Shown here piece after piece: positions 27,401 to 37,174 of a DNA stretch of 64,000 nt. The notes beneath the pieces were generated by a model that saw nothing but the letters and a program-made list of their open reading frames with translations, was not told where the DNA came from and searched no databases. The number at the start of each line of letters is the position of its first letter. The stretch's first letter is position 1. A program made the position numbers and the translations under genes. Source of the DNA: Oceanicoccus sp. KOV_DT_Chl. GTDB taxonomy: Bacteria; Pseudomonadota; Gammaproteobacteria; Pseudomonadales; Dasaniaceae. The DNA lies in contig NZ_FQLF01000002.1 in assembly GCF_900120175.1 (NCBI RefSeq), positions 1,054,001 through 1,118,000 of the forward strand, given 5' to 3'.

Positions 27401-28549
27401 ATGCAACGCCCCGGATTGATTCAAGAAATTAAAACGCTAATGGAGTTAGTGGCCAATAAGACCACTGTAATGACTGATAGCGTCATGGAAATTGACGTCA
27501 ACGAGTACTCCAACCCTGATCAATTTGAGCGCGAAAAATTAGAATTATTTCGCAACTATGCGCAATTTGTCGGCCCCAGCTGCATACTTCCAAACCCAGG
27601 CGATTATTTCACTTTCGATGATACTGGCGTGCCTATTTTGATAGTGCGTACAGCTGAAGGCGGCCTAAATGCTTTCGTCAATATTTGCTCTCACCGTGGT
27701 GCCCCATTGACTGAGGAAGCTTGCGGTCAGGCGAAAAAAGGTAAAATGTTCTCCTGCCCTTATCACGGATGGAGCTATAATCTTGAAGGTGATTTGATCG
27801 GCATTCCTTTTGGCAACGAAGGCTTTCCCGGTCTTGATCGCAGCACTCTTGGCCTAAAAAAATTACAGATTGAAGAAAAGTACGGCATGATATTCGTGAT
27901 GCCCAACCCTGAAAAAACCTTTGATATCGATGAAGTCCTAGGCGGCATTCAGGATCGCTTATCCGGCTTTGGCTTTGAAGATCATTACTATCTGGGGGCA
28001 AAGCAAGTTCACACCAACTTCAGCTGGAAGCTCAACATGGACACCTTCCATGAGTACTACCATTTTGAGTTTTTACACCCTAACAGCATTGCCACCATGG
28101 CCTACAGCAACATAGCCAATTACCTTCAGTATGGTCGCAACCATTCGATGGGATCACCTTCGTTACAAATTAATGATCTTAAAAATGTGTCCGAAGAAGA
28201 ATGGCAACCCCGTGAATATAGCTCCTACGTAAACTACATCTTCCCTAACACGGTTATTTTTGTCGTTAACGATCACTTTCAAACCTGGCGGGTATATCCC
28301 ATTAGCCCGGATCGCTCAGTGGTCTATCACAGTATGTTTATCCCAAACAAACCTAAAGATGCAGCCGAACAAAAAACGTTTGAAGACTATTTTCAGATGA
28401 TTAACGATGTTGCGGTGGCAGAAGATTACGGTTTAGTCGATAAAGTGCATCGTGGCTTACAAGCAGGCATTGATCGAAAAGTTATTATTGGCCGCAATGA
28501 GCCGGGCGTACAAAACATGCATCGTCAATTGCATGACATCCTCGGCTAA
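27401..28549 (+). CDS. Rieske non-heme iron oxygenase alpha subunit
   Basis: 382 residues. Rieske ligands Cys96/His98 (CSHRG) and Cys119/His122 (CPYHGW). The mononuclear iron site is in LNMDTFHEYYHFEFLHP, with the bridging Asp. RBS CAGGAGA fits the ATG at 27401. Shorter than the 460-residue copies at 38640 and 49568 and clearly another subfamily. Gap of 207 bp after the acyl-CoA dehydrogenase, so it may have its own promoter. Substrate unknown; needs a ferredoxin and reductase not encoded beside it. Confidence 0.9.
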   Translation: MQRPGLIQEIKTLMELVANKTTVMTDSVMEIDVNEYSNPDQFEREKLELFRNYAQFVGPSCILPNPGDYFTFDDTGVPILIVRTAEGGLNAFVNICSHRGAPLTEEACGQAKKGKMFSCPYHGWSYNLEGDLIGIPFGNEGFPGLDRSTLGLKKLQIEEKYGMIFVMPNPEKTFDIDEVLGGIQDRLSGFGFEDHYYLGAKQVHTNFSWKLNMDTFHEYYHFEFLHPNSIATMAYSNIANYLQYGRNHSMGSPSLQINDLKNVSEEEWQPREYSSYVNYIFPNTVIFVVNDHFQTWRVYPISPDRSVVYHSMFIPNKPKDAAEQKTFEDYFQMINDVAVAEDYGLVDKVHRGLQAGIDRKVIIGRNEPGVQNMHRQLHDILG

Positions 28550-28631
28550 GCATCCGACACTAGAAATAAAATACCTTGAAAAAAGCGTGGCTCATATCGC
28601 GCCTTTAACACTTTGTAGCCATGATAGTGTA

Positions 28632-28661
28632 TTAAAAAAAACTCCCACCGAAGCGGGAGTT
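28632..28661 (-). terminator. Intrinsic terminator after the second TonB receptor
   Basis: On the minus strand the stem AACTCCC / GGGAGTT, extended inwards and closed by a CTTCGG loop, is followed by T8. It lies about 54 bp past the receptor stop at 28715. Confidence 0.9.
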
Positions 28662-28714
28662 ATATTATGGTATCAAGCCCCATTAAAACCGGAGCTTGAT
28701 GCTTTCACAGAACA

Positions 28715-31030
28715 TTAAAATTTAGCAGTAAACTCAATACCGTAATTACGTGGCGGGTTGTACTGACCAAAGGTCGAAATACCAATGGGAATTGCGCGAA
28801 CAAAACGTTCATCAGTCAAGTTACGACCATAGACACTGACCTTGTATTTCTCATCAATGGTCAAATCCAAACTGGCATTATGGAAACCAGCTGAATCAGC
28901 AAGCCCACGCTCATCATTAGTCAAGACAGAGTGGACCTCATCGCGCCAGCGGTAGTTATAATGTGCACCAAATTCACCAACACTGATGAGCGTTACATAA
29001 TCCACACCAATGGCAATAGTGGTATCCGGTGCATTGCGCAACTCACGATCCGATACATCAACAGTGACACCGGGGCTACCTAATACTCCAACTTCAAAAT
29101 CAGTAAACTCTGCATCCAATAACCCAATATTTAAAAACGCGCTAAAATCAGCAGTAACTTGTCCTGTCAGCTCTATTTCAAGACCCTGGATTTTAGCATC
29201 AGCAGCATTGTAAACGATCGTGGTTACATTACCGCCACCCGTATCAATCACTTCCTCTTCCTGCTTATCCGTGTAGTCACTGTAAAATGCTGTGGCATTA
29301 AATCGTACCCGGTTGTTTAACCACTCGCTCTTCATACCAATTTCATAGGTATCGACATACTCTGGGTCAAAGGAAGTAATATCATCTGTATTCTGGGTAC
29401 GAGCAAAGAAACCACCACTTTTAAAGCCGCTGGAAAAAGAACCAAACACCATCACGTCTTCATTAATCGTGTACTGCAAAGCCACGCGTGGTGAAAACTC
29501 TGACCAATCATCTTTAAACTTCTGCAAAGGTCCGGAGGGAGAAATTTCTACTGGAGCACCTAAATTTAATACAAAATTAGGAGTTCGACCTTCTAAACGT
29601 CTCTCTTCTTCTGTTTGACGAGCACCAATATTTAACAATAGCTTATCAGTCAACTGCCAATCCAAAGAGGCAAAAACCGCATAAGAGGTATTTTGACCGA
29701 CACTTCCCAGCTGCGATGAAACCGCACCAGGTGGAAGACCTCCATCCGGGCCAAATAAAGTAGCGGTAACAACCGGGTCACTACCTGGAACTGGAAGCGG
29801 AATGTAATACCACATATCAAACGATTCCTGAAACTGGTCATATTCCGAATCAAAATAATAGACACCCGCAGTCAGTTTCATTTTATCGTTGATATCACCA
29901 TTAATACGAAACTCTTGAGTCGTTTGCTCATAGTCCTGAGTACCGTTGACGTATAAAAACTCGACTTGACTGGCATCATATTCCAAACGAAATTCTTCAT
30001 CTCGTGTTGTATAACCGGTAATAGAGGTTAGGCTCCAGCTGTTACCTAGATCCCAATTCATCGTCAAGTTATACATCTCTGTAGTCGTTTCACTACTATT
30101 AGGTGCGTTTTGTGAACTATGATCTTCATCACTATTTGCATCGAATTCACTACAACCACTACCAATAGGTGGATTGCTTGGATCTGGCGTAACAGCACCT
30201 ACAGAAATCAAACAATTCAAATCAGCGAAATCATTTAAATTGGCAAACGCACCTGCGTCCGAATCATCATCAATTTTCTCAGCCGTAAAAGAAATATCAA
30301 ACTTATCAGTAATATCAAAAGCAATAGTGGCACCGAACTGCTGATAGTCCAGAATACCTACATCCGTATCAGCGATATTATTTTCAATATAACCATCATG
30401 TTCTTCTTTATTAACGAAAAACTTTAACCCGCCTTTGCTTGTCAGTGGCGTATTAACAACCGCTTGTACTTGTTGTTTATCCCAACTACCGAAGCCTACT
30501 CTAACTTTGGCGCCTAGCTCTTTGGTTGGCGCGGTACGAATCACGTTTAACGCACCTGCTGTGGTGTTCTTACCAAACAACGTTCCCTGCGGGCCACGCA
30601 ATACTTCTACGCGCTCCAGATCAAAGTTATTCAACAAGCCACCCGCTATAGTTCCCTGATAAACGCCATCAAGGATGACACCAACAGGTGCATCCATACT
30701 TTTATCTGGATCCTGGAAGCTGATACCACGAATCGAAATCGATGCGCCATTGTTGGTCGCAATGCGATTAATCTGTACGTTGGGCACATAGTCCTGCAAG
30801 TCTTGTAAGCTTTGCAATGACGAACGGTTCAGCGCCTCAGTAATGGACGTTACCGTTACAGGAATGTCTTGCATTGATTCTTGACGTTTACGAGCAGTAA
30901 CCAAAACTTCTTCAAGTGCGACTTTCTTTTCAGCGACTTGTGCGACCACAGGTAAAGCCGTGAGTGGTAATGCTGTAGCACAAGCCAGGGTTAGAACCTT
31001 AAGTTTGTATTGCTGTATAGGTGTTCTCAT
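28715..31030 (-). CDS. TonB-dependent outer-membrane receptor
   Basis: 771 residues from ATG at 31030, which gives a normal signal peptide (basic RTPIQQYKLK, then hydrophobic, ending VVAQVA). A GTG 39 nt further upstream is possible but less likely. TonB-box region KKVALEEVLVTARKRQESMQDIPVTV, plug motif VEVLRGPQGTLFGKNTTAGALNV, and C-terminal barrel ending GIEFTAKF. Imports a specific ligand across the outer membrane. It is divergent from a TetR gene, its likely regulator. Confidence 0.93.
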   Translation of the reverse strand: MRTPIQQYKLKVLTLACATALPLTALPVVAQVAEKKVALEEVLVTARKRQESMQDIPVTVTSITEALNRSSLQSLQDLQDYVPNVQINRIATNNGASISIRGISFQDPDKSMDAPVGVILDGVYQGTIAGGLLNNFDLERVEVLRGPQGTLFGKNTTAGALNVIRTAPTKELGAKVRVGFGSWDKQQVQAVVNTPLTSKGGLKFFVNKEEHDGYIENNIADTDVGILDYQQFGATIAFDITDKFDISFTAEKIDDDSDAGAFANLNDFADLNCLISVGAVTPDPSNPPIGSGCSEFDANSDEDHSSQNAPNSSETTTEMYNLTMNWDLGNSWSLTSITGYTTRDEEFRLEYDASQVEFLYVNGTQDYEQTTQEFRINGDINDKMKLTAGVYYFDSEYDQFQESFDMWYYIPLPVPGSDPVVTATLFGPDGGLPPGAVSSQLGSVGQNTSYAVFASLDWQLTDKLLLNIGARQTEEERRLEGRTPNFVLNLGAPVEISPSGPLQKFKDDWSEFSPRVALQYTINEDVMVFGSFSSGFKSGGFFARTQNTDDITSFDPEYVDTYEIGMKSEWLNNRVRFNATAFYSDYTDKQEEEVIDTGGGNVTTIVYNAADAKIQGLEIELTGQVTADFSAFLNIGLLDAEFTDFEVGVLGSPGVTVDVSDRELRNAPDTTIAIGVDYVTLISVGEFGAHYNYRWRDEVHSVLTNDERGLADSAGFHNASLDLTIDEKYKVSVYGRNLTDERFVRAIPIGISTFGQYNPPRNYGIEFTAKF

Positions 31031-31070
31031 AATTATTTCTCGCGTCTCATTTTTTAAATTATTAGACACA

Positions 31071-31442
31071 GCAATGTAAATTTCCCCGTTACATCGCTGC
31101 CGCCAACCCCCGTTAGCAATCAGCGTAGGAAAAGTGTAACCTATTCCTCACAAACAAAACAGTCTAGGTTGTTTTTTTATAAGCAAAGAAGGTATTAGAA
31201 TGAATAACTACCTTAAGCCTTATAGTTATGTGCTCGTTTCTGTCATCTAAAGAGCAGACACCCTGATGCTATAAGTAAAATAAAATACGTTTAAGCGTCC
31301 ATACCATGATTGCTTCAACCAACAGAGCCGAAAATAATTAGTTATATAAAAGGTTAAATTCTCCACTTATTGTTATTAAGAACAGATTTTATGTCATATT
31401 AGTCATTTTTTTAGGCCACAGTCTTTAAGGAATTCGAGCTCA
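31071..31442. other. Divergent control region between TonB receptor and TetR genes
   Basis: 372 bp, AT-rich. Contains a loose dyad near 31153-31173 (AACAA ... TTGTT), distantly like the 20-bp sites elsewhere but with different spacing. No gene was seen. Confidence 0.4.
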
Positions 31443-32123
31443 ATGTCGCAGCTAATATTAAAAGAACCCAATGAAGCAGCGCCTAATTGGCAAGCACAAA
31501 AAAGTGCCATGACTCGAGACAGTATTCTTGATGCAACGATCAGTGGCTTTATTAAACTGGGATACAACAAACTAACAACCACAAAAGTCGCCGATATGGC
31601 TGGCATATCAAGGGGGGCTATGCGTTATCATTTCGCCTCCAAAAAAGAACTCATCCAGTCCGCTATCATCCACTTGCACAAAAAGATGCTAAACGGCTAT
31701 GTAAAGAATATTTCGCTGATTCCTGATTCCCTTGCAGGTAGAGCGCTCATTCGCGCACGTGTGGATGCCTATTGGAACTACCTTAATAGTGATCTTTATC
31801 TCGTCTATCAAGAGCTTTGCTCATCAGCTCGAACGGAGCCTGAACTTAAAGAACCGCTAGATGATGTGATTAAAGATTTTGATGAGAGTGGCCGACAATC
31901 TGCGCTAAGCCTATTTCCTGAGTGGGATGAGACAAATAGCAGCCAGCTGTTTTTTATTATTGATACAACCCGATTTACACTAGAAGGGTTGGCCCGCTTG
32001 CAATGGCAAATATCAATAGATAGAGATGTGTTAGTTGAACGCCAATTAGAATATTTAGCTTTTTGTATCGAACAAATTGTCAATGATGACGGCAATACTG
32101 AGCTCTCTAAATTCTTTAGCTAG
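31443..32123 (+). CDS. TetR/AcrR family transcriptional regulator
   Basis: 226 residues. HTH with LTTTKVADMAGISRGAMRYHFASKKELIQSAI (about 45-76), then a helical ligand-binding half. ATG at 31443 is preceded by TAAGGAA. Divergent from the TonB receptor at 31030 and followed by convergent SnoaL and SDR genes. Effector unknown, probably a hydrophobic catabolite. Confidence 0.9.
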   Translation: MSQLILKEPNEAAPNWQAQKSAMTRDSILDATISGFIKLGYNKLTTTKVADMAGISRGAMRYHFASKKELIQSAIIHLHKKMLNGYVKNISLIPDSLAGRALIRARVDAYWNYLNSDLYLVYQELCSSARTEPELKEPLDDVIKDFDESGRQSALSLFPEWDETNSSQLFFIIDTTRFTLEGLARLQWQISIDRDVLVERQLEYLAFCIEQIVNDDGNTELSKFFS

Positions 32124-32182
32124 CGACAAAATCAGCAACTATCGCGTGCAAAACCCCATTACAAAACGCTTTATAATTAGAC

Positions 32183-32683
32183 CTACTGACTCATAGCTTT
32201 AGCAACAGCCTGATCGAATAATTCAATATTACCGCTAGACCAATGAACGTCTAGTGCTGATTTTGATATTTTCCAAAGACCATCTACTTTTTTATAGTTA
32301 TTTTTATACTCACCCACAACAGTAGCAATATTTTCCGGGCCGATAATATGCACCTCAGGATCCGGAAAAATAATATGATCTGCAATTAGGTAGGCGGTGC
32401 AACTGAGACTTTCACCATCGACAGTAAGCCGATGATTGGTAATGGTGTGACGGGTAATATCAAACCCATTAATCGCCATCTGTAACTGCATCAACCAATC
32501 ATCGGCTCTTCTTGGCACCTCGGGCGCGCCCGTAGGCGCGCTGATAAAACCATAATCAATATAAATCTCGTCCGCAAAACAACTCCTAACCAAATCCCAG
32601 TTCTTTGTGTCCAAGCCCTGAGCGTAAGCGTTATAATTAGCTCTAAAATCAGATTCAAGTTGTAAAAAATTATTATCGGACAT
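32183..32683 (-). CDS. SnoaL-like / NTF2-fold protein
   Basis: 166 residues. Typical opening ESDFRANYNAYAQGLDTKNWDLVRSCFADEIYIDYG and closing YKKVDGLWKISKSALDVHWSSG. Small alpha+beta cone protein, possible isomerase, dehydratase or oxygenase small subunit. Downstream of the SDR on the same strand (94-bp gap), so the two may act together. Confidence 0.82.
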   Translation of the reverse strand: MSDNNFLQLESDFRANYNAYAQGLDTKNWDLVRSCFADEIYIDYGFISAPTGAPEVPRRADDWLMQLQMAINGFDITRHTITNHRLTVDGESLSCTAYLIADHIIFPDPEVHIIGPENIATVVGEYKNNYKKVDGLWKISKSALDVHWSSGNIELFDQAVAKAMSQ

Positions 32684-32777
32684 TGCCCTATTCGCTCTCT
32701 TATTTTTTATGGATATTAATATTAGGCCTGCAAACTAAATCGTTTTTCAACTTGCTTACCTCCTATCGATTATTTTA

Positions 32778-33548
32778 TTAATGCTTGGGAACCACGCCCT
32801 CAGTTATAGTCACTGTGTTATCAACCACCATTTCTGCACCGTTAACTGAAGCCGATTCATCCGACGCCAAAAACAGCACCATATTAGCGATATCAATGGG
32901 CTGCCCCACCCAAATACCATCCATCTCGGCGGCTGTTTTTGGGTCATGCGCACGCACTATATCCATCATTCCATGCAACATTGGAGTAGACATATTTCCA
33001 GGATGCACTGAATTACAACGAAACCCGTATCCCTCCTGAGAACTTAAACATGCAATGGATTTTGTCATGCCGCGAATAGCACTCTTGGAAGCCGCGTACG
33101 CAAAAATTTGCGGCCCGCCCTGAATACTTGCTGTAGAACACATATTAATAATTGAGCCGCTGTGTTGCTCTTTCATGACACGCACCGCATGCTTACAGCC
33201 GAAGAAAGTACCATCAGTCCCCACCGCATTAATTTTGCGCCAGAGCTCTTCACTGGTATTTTCAATACTCGCCAACTGCACGATACCCGCGCAATTGAGT
33301 AAAATATCCAGGCAACCAAAATCTGCGACCACCTTGTTAACTAATCCTTCCCACGCCTGCTCGCTAGTAACATCGTGTTGAATAAAAACCGCACCCTTAA
33401 TATTGGCCGCAGCCGCTATGCCCTGCTCAACATTAATATCCGTCATGACTACTTTCGCGCCTTCCTCCGCCAACCGCTGAGCGGAGGCCAAACCTAAACC
33501 CGAGGCAGCACCAGTAATAATCGCAACTTTATTCTCAACCCGTCCCAT
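32778..33548 (-). CDS. Short-chain dehydrogenase/reductase
   Basis: 256 residues. TGAASGLG at 12-19, NCAG at 85-88 (Cys replaces the second Asn), Ser138-type serine, Tyr151 and Lys155 (YAASK). Overall like cyclopentanol or hydroxysteroid dehydrogenases of catabolic clusters (NAVGTDGTFFGCKHAVRVMKE). NAD(P)-dependent alcohol oxidation. Confidence 0.9.
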   Translation of the reverse strand: MGRVENKVAIITGAASGLGLASAQRLAEEGAKVVMTDINVEQGIAAAANIKGAVFIQHDVTSEQAWEGLVNKVVADFGCLDILLNCAGIVQLASIENTSEELWRKINAVGTDGTFFGCKHAVRVMKEQHSGSIINMCSTASIQGGPQIFAYAASKSAIRGMTKSIACLSSQEGYGFRCNSVHPGNMSTPMLHGMMDIVRAHDPKTAAEMDGIWVGQPIDIANMVLFLASDESASVNGAEMVVDNTVTITEGVVPKH

Positions 33549-33882
33549 ATGACTTTCTCACAATCTGTTTGTATAAATGGCCAGCAGGCAGAATAGCGAC
33601 ACCCACCGCTTTATCACCTTAATTATTCTATTTTTTTACTTATTTAGTGTTCACCACTTTGCTGCGCAATTATCCTTCTGGCTTGCTTACAACACTGGCA
33701 AAAGTACTAATCTGTACTCTGGTAACTACTGGCCAGCACCAAAACAACACCCTAAATTATTGATAATATTAACTTTTATCTATGTCTATGGCAGCAATCC
33801 CAGCTGCCCTCTGCCAACTAATTACTGATAAAACCCAGAACGCTCGCTTGCATTAATCTTTCACCGTGATACTTTACCAAAA
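33549..33882. other. Intergenic, no gene seen
   Basis: Between the minus-strand SDR start and the LuxR-type gene. A plus-strand frame of 83 codons at 33577 has no RBS or recognisable protein. Serves as a divergent promoter region. Confidence 0.4.
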
Positions 33883-33902
33883 AACAATCAATCTGTACTG
33901 TT
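33883..33902. promoter_or_regulatory. 20-bp dyad AACAATCA-ATCT-GTACTGTT
   Basis: Member of the AACAGTCA-N4-TGACTGTT family, 39 bp before the ATG of the LuxR/MalT-type regulator. Its place suggests autoregulation. Confidence 0.6.
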
Positions 33903-33941
33903 TGTTGAATAAAAATTTATGTATTCAGCACAAGGGTTACC

Positions 33942-36715
33942 ATGGCAAAGGCAAAAATATCCGTAAAAAGTCCCTCTCAAGCGACTGAGATGCCATCTGG
34001 TGCCAGCTCTGAGATGCTACTTAATGCGTTTGCCCCCCCGTGCTGCCTGTACAAATTATTGCGCGCCGGTTACTGAGCAATCCATTTTCACTCACCGTTT
34101 TACCCCAGCTAATTACGCTGGAAGCCGCTGCAGGATTTGGCAAAACCTGCACTACACAATGGTGGCTACAAAACTCAGACCTTGAATACCGCTGGCTCAC
34201 ACTCGCTAATAGCACCAAATGGCAGCAGCATAATGCCCGGATTTTTTGGCAATACTTATTAGCCGCTTGCCAACAATTACTGCCTGACTTTATTTCACCA
34301 AACGCTGCAGCAGCCACCGACGAAGCCTTTATTGTTGGGTTTTTGAACGCCTTAACCACTAGTTGCAGTAACAATCCAGAGCAATCTTTTGTACTGGTAA
34401 TTGATAATCTTCACCATCTTGATGACGATCTCTTGCTCAAATGGCTAGATTTTTTTAGTAGCCACCTCCCCATTAATTTAACCCTGGTTTTATTGAGCCG
34501 CCGCAACATCACGTTAAAGCACCGCACCAGTCGCCTGGCCGCTGGCAAATTAATTAGTATTAATTCTCAACAATTAAGTTTTAGTGATGATGAGTCAGTA
34601 GAATTTTTACAGCATGCAATGGACGATGCCTCTATATGCACGATCACTAAAACCAGCTCGGAATTAATTGGCTGGCCACTAGGTTTAAAACTTGCCAGTC
34701 TGGACGCTGCGCAGCATTCAAATCAGGGACTGTCTAAACACCAAACACGGCTAATTCATAACTTTTTGATTGAAGATGTGTTCAGTGTTTTACCTCAACC
34801 ATTAGCCGACTTGGTTACTAACACTATTGGTTTAGCTCAGCTCAACCCGGAAGTCATTACTGAACTGGTCACTGGTATTAATGGTAATGACTGTGTTGAG
34901 CTACTTAAAACCAATGGCCTTTTTCTAACATCCAGCGTGGATAATGCGTTTTATTCTTATCAGCCATTATTTAGAACCGCAGTACTCCAGCACCTGCAAG
35001 ACAACGATGCAGAAACATATGTTCAGATTAGATCCAAGACAGCTACAGCACTTGAAAGCCATGGGTTTATTTTCGCAGCTATAGAGCAGCTAGTCGCTAT
35101 TGAGCAATGGACCCAGGCTAGCGCACTCATTATCAACGCTAGCATCGACCGTATCCGCTCTGGTGATCATCAATCTATTTACGAGTGGCTATCTCTACTC
35201 CCTAAGCACTGGCTTAGCCAAAACCCCAGACTGCTTTATCTCAATGTATTGACGGCAACCAGAACCCGTCATTTATCGCTGGACTCTCAATACTCGCAGC
35301 TCGATATTGCTGAACAAATTTTGTTAAACACTATTGAAACTGACAACAATCAAACCATTTCCCGAATACAGAATATTGCGTTTGATAACGCCAAAAACAC
35401 TACCGAATTGTTGGAAGAAATTTATAATTTACGCGCCGAACTGGCACGCAACCAGGGCCACTCTGAACAATACGAAAATATCTCCTGGGATACGGTAAGA
35501 CGCGCTTCAAAATCAAATTTACTGCTGGGCAGCGCCACTGACCTTGGCCGTGGCATGGAGCTGTACTTACGCGGAAAAACACAAGCAGCGGAAAGCGCTT
35601 TTGAAGATGCTATTCGCCACGCGCAACAGGAAAACTATCAACTAGTGCTGGTCATTGCCGCTAATTATCTAGCCATCGTCCTGCATATGATGGGACGCCC
35701 TCTGGATGGTATTCGTCGATTGGATAGCGTTCTGGAGTGGATAAAAACTCAGGACTTGCAACCCTTCCCTGGTACTTATTTAAACAAAGGTTGCAGTGCT
35801 CCTATTCATTGTGAACTCAACCAGTTAGAGCAAGCAGAAAAAGAATTAGCACCTTATTTAAATTTCGCTGCTAACACTGATCTGGAAGCAACACAACGCT
35901 ACACCACACAAATTATCGGCTTTCACTTATTGCGCAGCAAAGGTGAGTACGATCAAGCAGAAATGGCTCTGTCTAATGCACAAGCTATCGTGCTGGATGA
36001 ATTAGATAACTGGAACTGGTATATCACTCCGCTGGCCGCCTACCGCGCACACTTGGCTTTATTACGTGGCGACATAATAACCGCAGGTCAATGGGCAGAA
36101 TCCAGAGAACAACAGTTAATAAATGCGACTGAATTCAGAAGCGAAGAAGAACGTTTAATACTTGCCAGCGTATGGATTAAACAGTCACGTTATAAAGACG
36201 CACTGACATTATTAAACAAGTTGCGAAATTCTGCCGACATTGGCAACCGTATATTGCACAGTATAAAAAGTTTGATTCTGGAAGCACTTTGTCACTCCGC
36301 AATGAACAATAAAAGTTCAGCACAAACCGCTATACATAAAGCACTACAGATGGCGGAGCCCTGTCAATTCCAGCGTGTATTTCTTGATGAAGGTGACGAT
36401 ATAGCTCCCTTGCTGCAACTGGCGATTGAAAAAAACACTGCACCAAATTTCTGTCGTACGCTATTAAAGAGCTACACACAACATAATAAGCAAACGGTAT
36501 TTACTGGCCAAGGCGTTTTAATCGAACCACTCAGCAGCCGGGAAGTTGAAATCTTGCAGCGGGTTAGCGATGGTCTCAGAAATAAAGATATTGCCGAAAA
36601 TCTCTCGATCTCAATATCCACAGTGAAGGCCCATATCTACAACATATTTTCCAAACTGCAAGTTAAAAGCCGTACCGAAGCGGTTGCGCAAGGCCGTAAA
36701 CTCGGTATCACCTAA
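33942..36715 (+). CDS. MalT-type LuxR family transcriptional activator, frameshifted near its start
   Basis: About 924 residues once joined. ATG at 33942 (AAGGG 6 nt upstream) opens a 30-codon frame ending at LNAFAPP. One base added to the C7 run at 34033-34039 continues it into VLPVQIIARRLL, the usual lead-in of this family. Then come Walker A AAAGFGKT, Walker B FVLVIDNLHHLDD, a large helical/TPR-like sensor middle and a C-terminal LuxR HTH (LSSREVEILQRVSDGLRNKDIAENLSISISTVKAHIYNIFSKLQ). Such proteins bind ATP and an inducer, then activate catabolic operons. A 20-bp dyad before it is repeated before the operon that follows, making it the best candidate regulator. Confidence 0.9.
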
Positions 36716-36840
36716 TTCTAATAATCCAGAGCGACACAGTGAGGAAAAGTATTTTCCTTCAGCGTTTAACTAAAGCGTTCAACTCAGCACTTCGTATCAA
36801 TGAATTCCTGCCTGCGCGCATTACTGCCTGAGATAAATTA

Positions 36841-37000
36841 GCAGTTTTAGAGTTTCAGCCTCACTACTAGCACGAAACGTGTCGAAATAAAGTAGAGACT
36901 CAATTTTTTATTCGTCATTCCCGACTTGATCAGGGATGAGTTCGGCTTATTTATGGTGCTTTAGATTTAACCCGGACAGCAGTGCGCCTGTGGGAATGAC
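36841..37000 (+). repeat. Dispersed repeat, copy B, with short terminal inverted repeats
   Basis: An 87-bp core is bounded by GTCATTCCC (36914-36922) and GGGAATGAC (36992-37000). The core and the flank from 36841 (CAGTTTTAGAGT, ACGAAAC, GTAGAGRCTC) align with the opposite-strand copy at 49294-49515, and the core also with 21325-21380. No coding frame inside: a small non-autonomous element or REP-like repeat. Confidence 0.6.
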
Positions 37001-37079
37001 AAATGGTTTTAGCACATCACCCAGCCCTTTCTGCCTTCTCCATAAAATATTGATCTAGATCATTCTTACTCCAATTAAA

Positions 37080-37099
37080 AACAGTCAGTCCTGACTTTT
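37080..37099. promoter_or_regulatory. 20-bp dyad AACAGTCA-GTCC-TGACTTTT
   Basis: Same family as 24101 and 43111. It is followed by TTAATT, as is the 43111 copy. It lies 75 bp before the carotenoid oxygenase that opens the large catabolic operon. Confidence 0.7.
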
Positions 37100-37174
37100 T
37101 TAATTTCATCCTGATAGTATCTTTTTAACAGCACAATACTGTGATTAACGCATACGATATTTCAGGAGTATTTT

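Noticed and set aside
31153-31173. AACAA ... TTGTT dyad between the TonB receptor and TetR genes
   Set aside because: Only the outer five bases match and the spacer length differs from the family, so it is not counted as a site.
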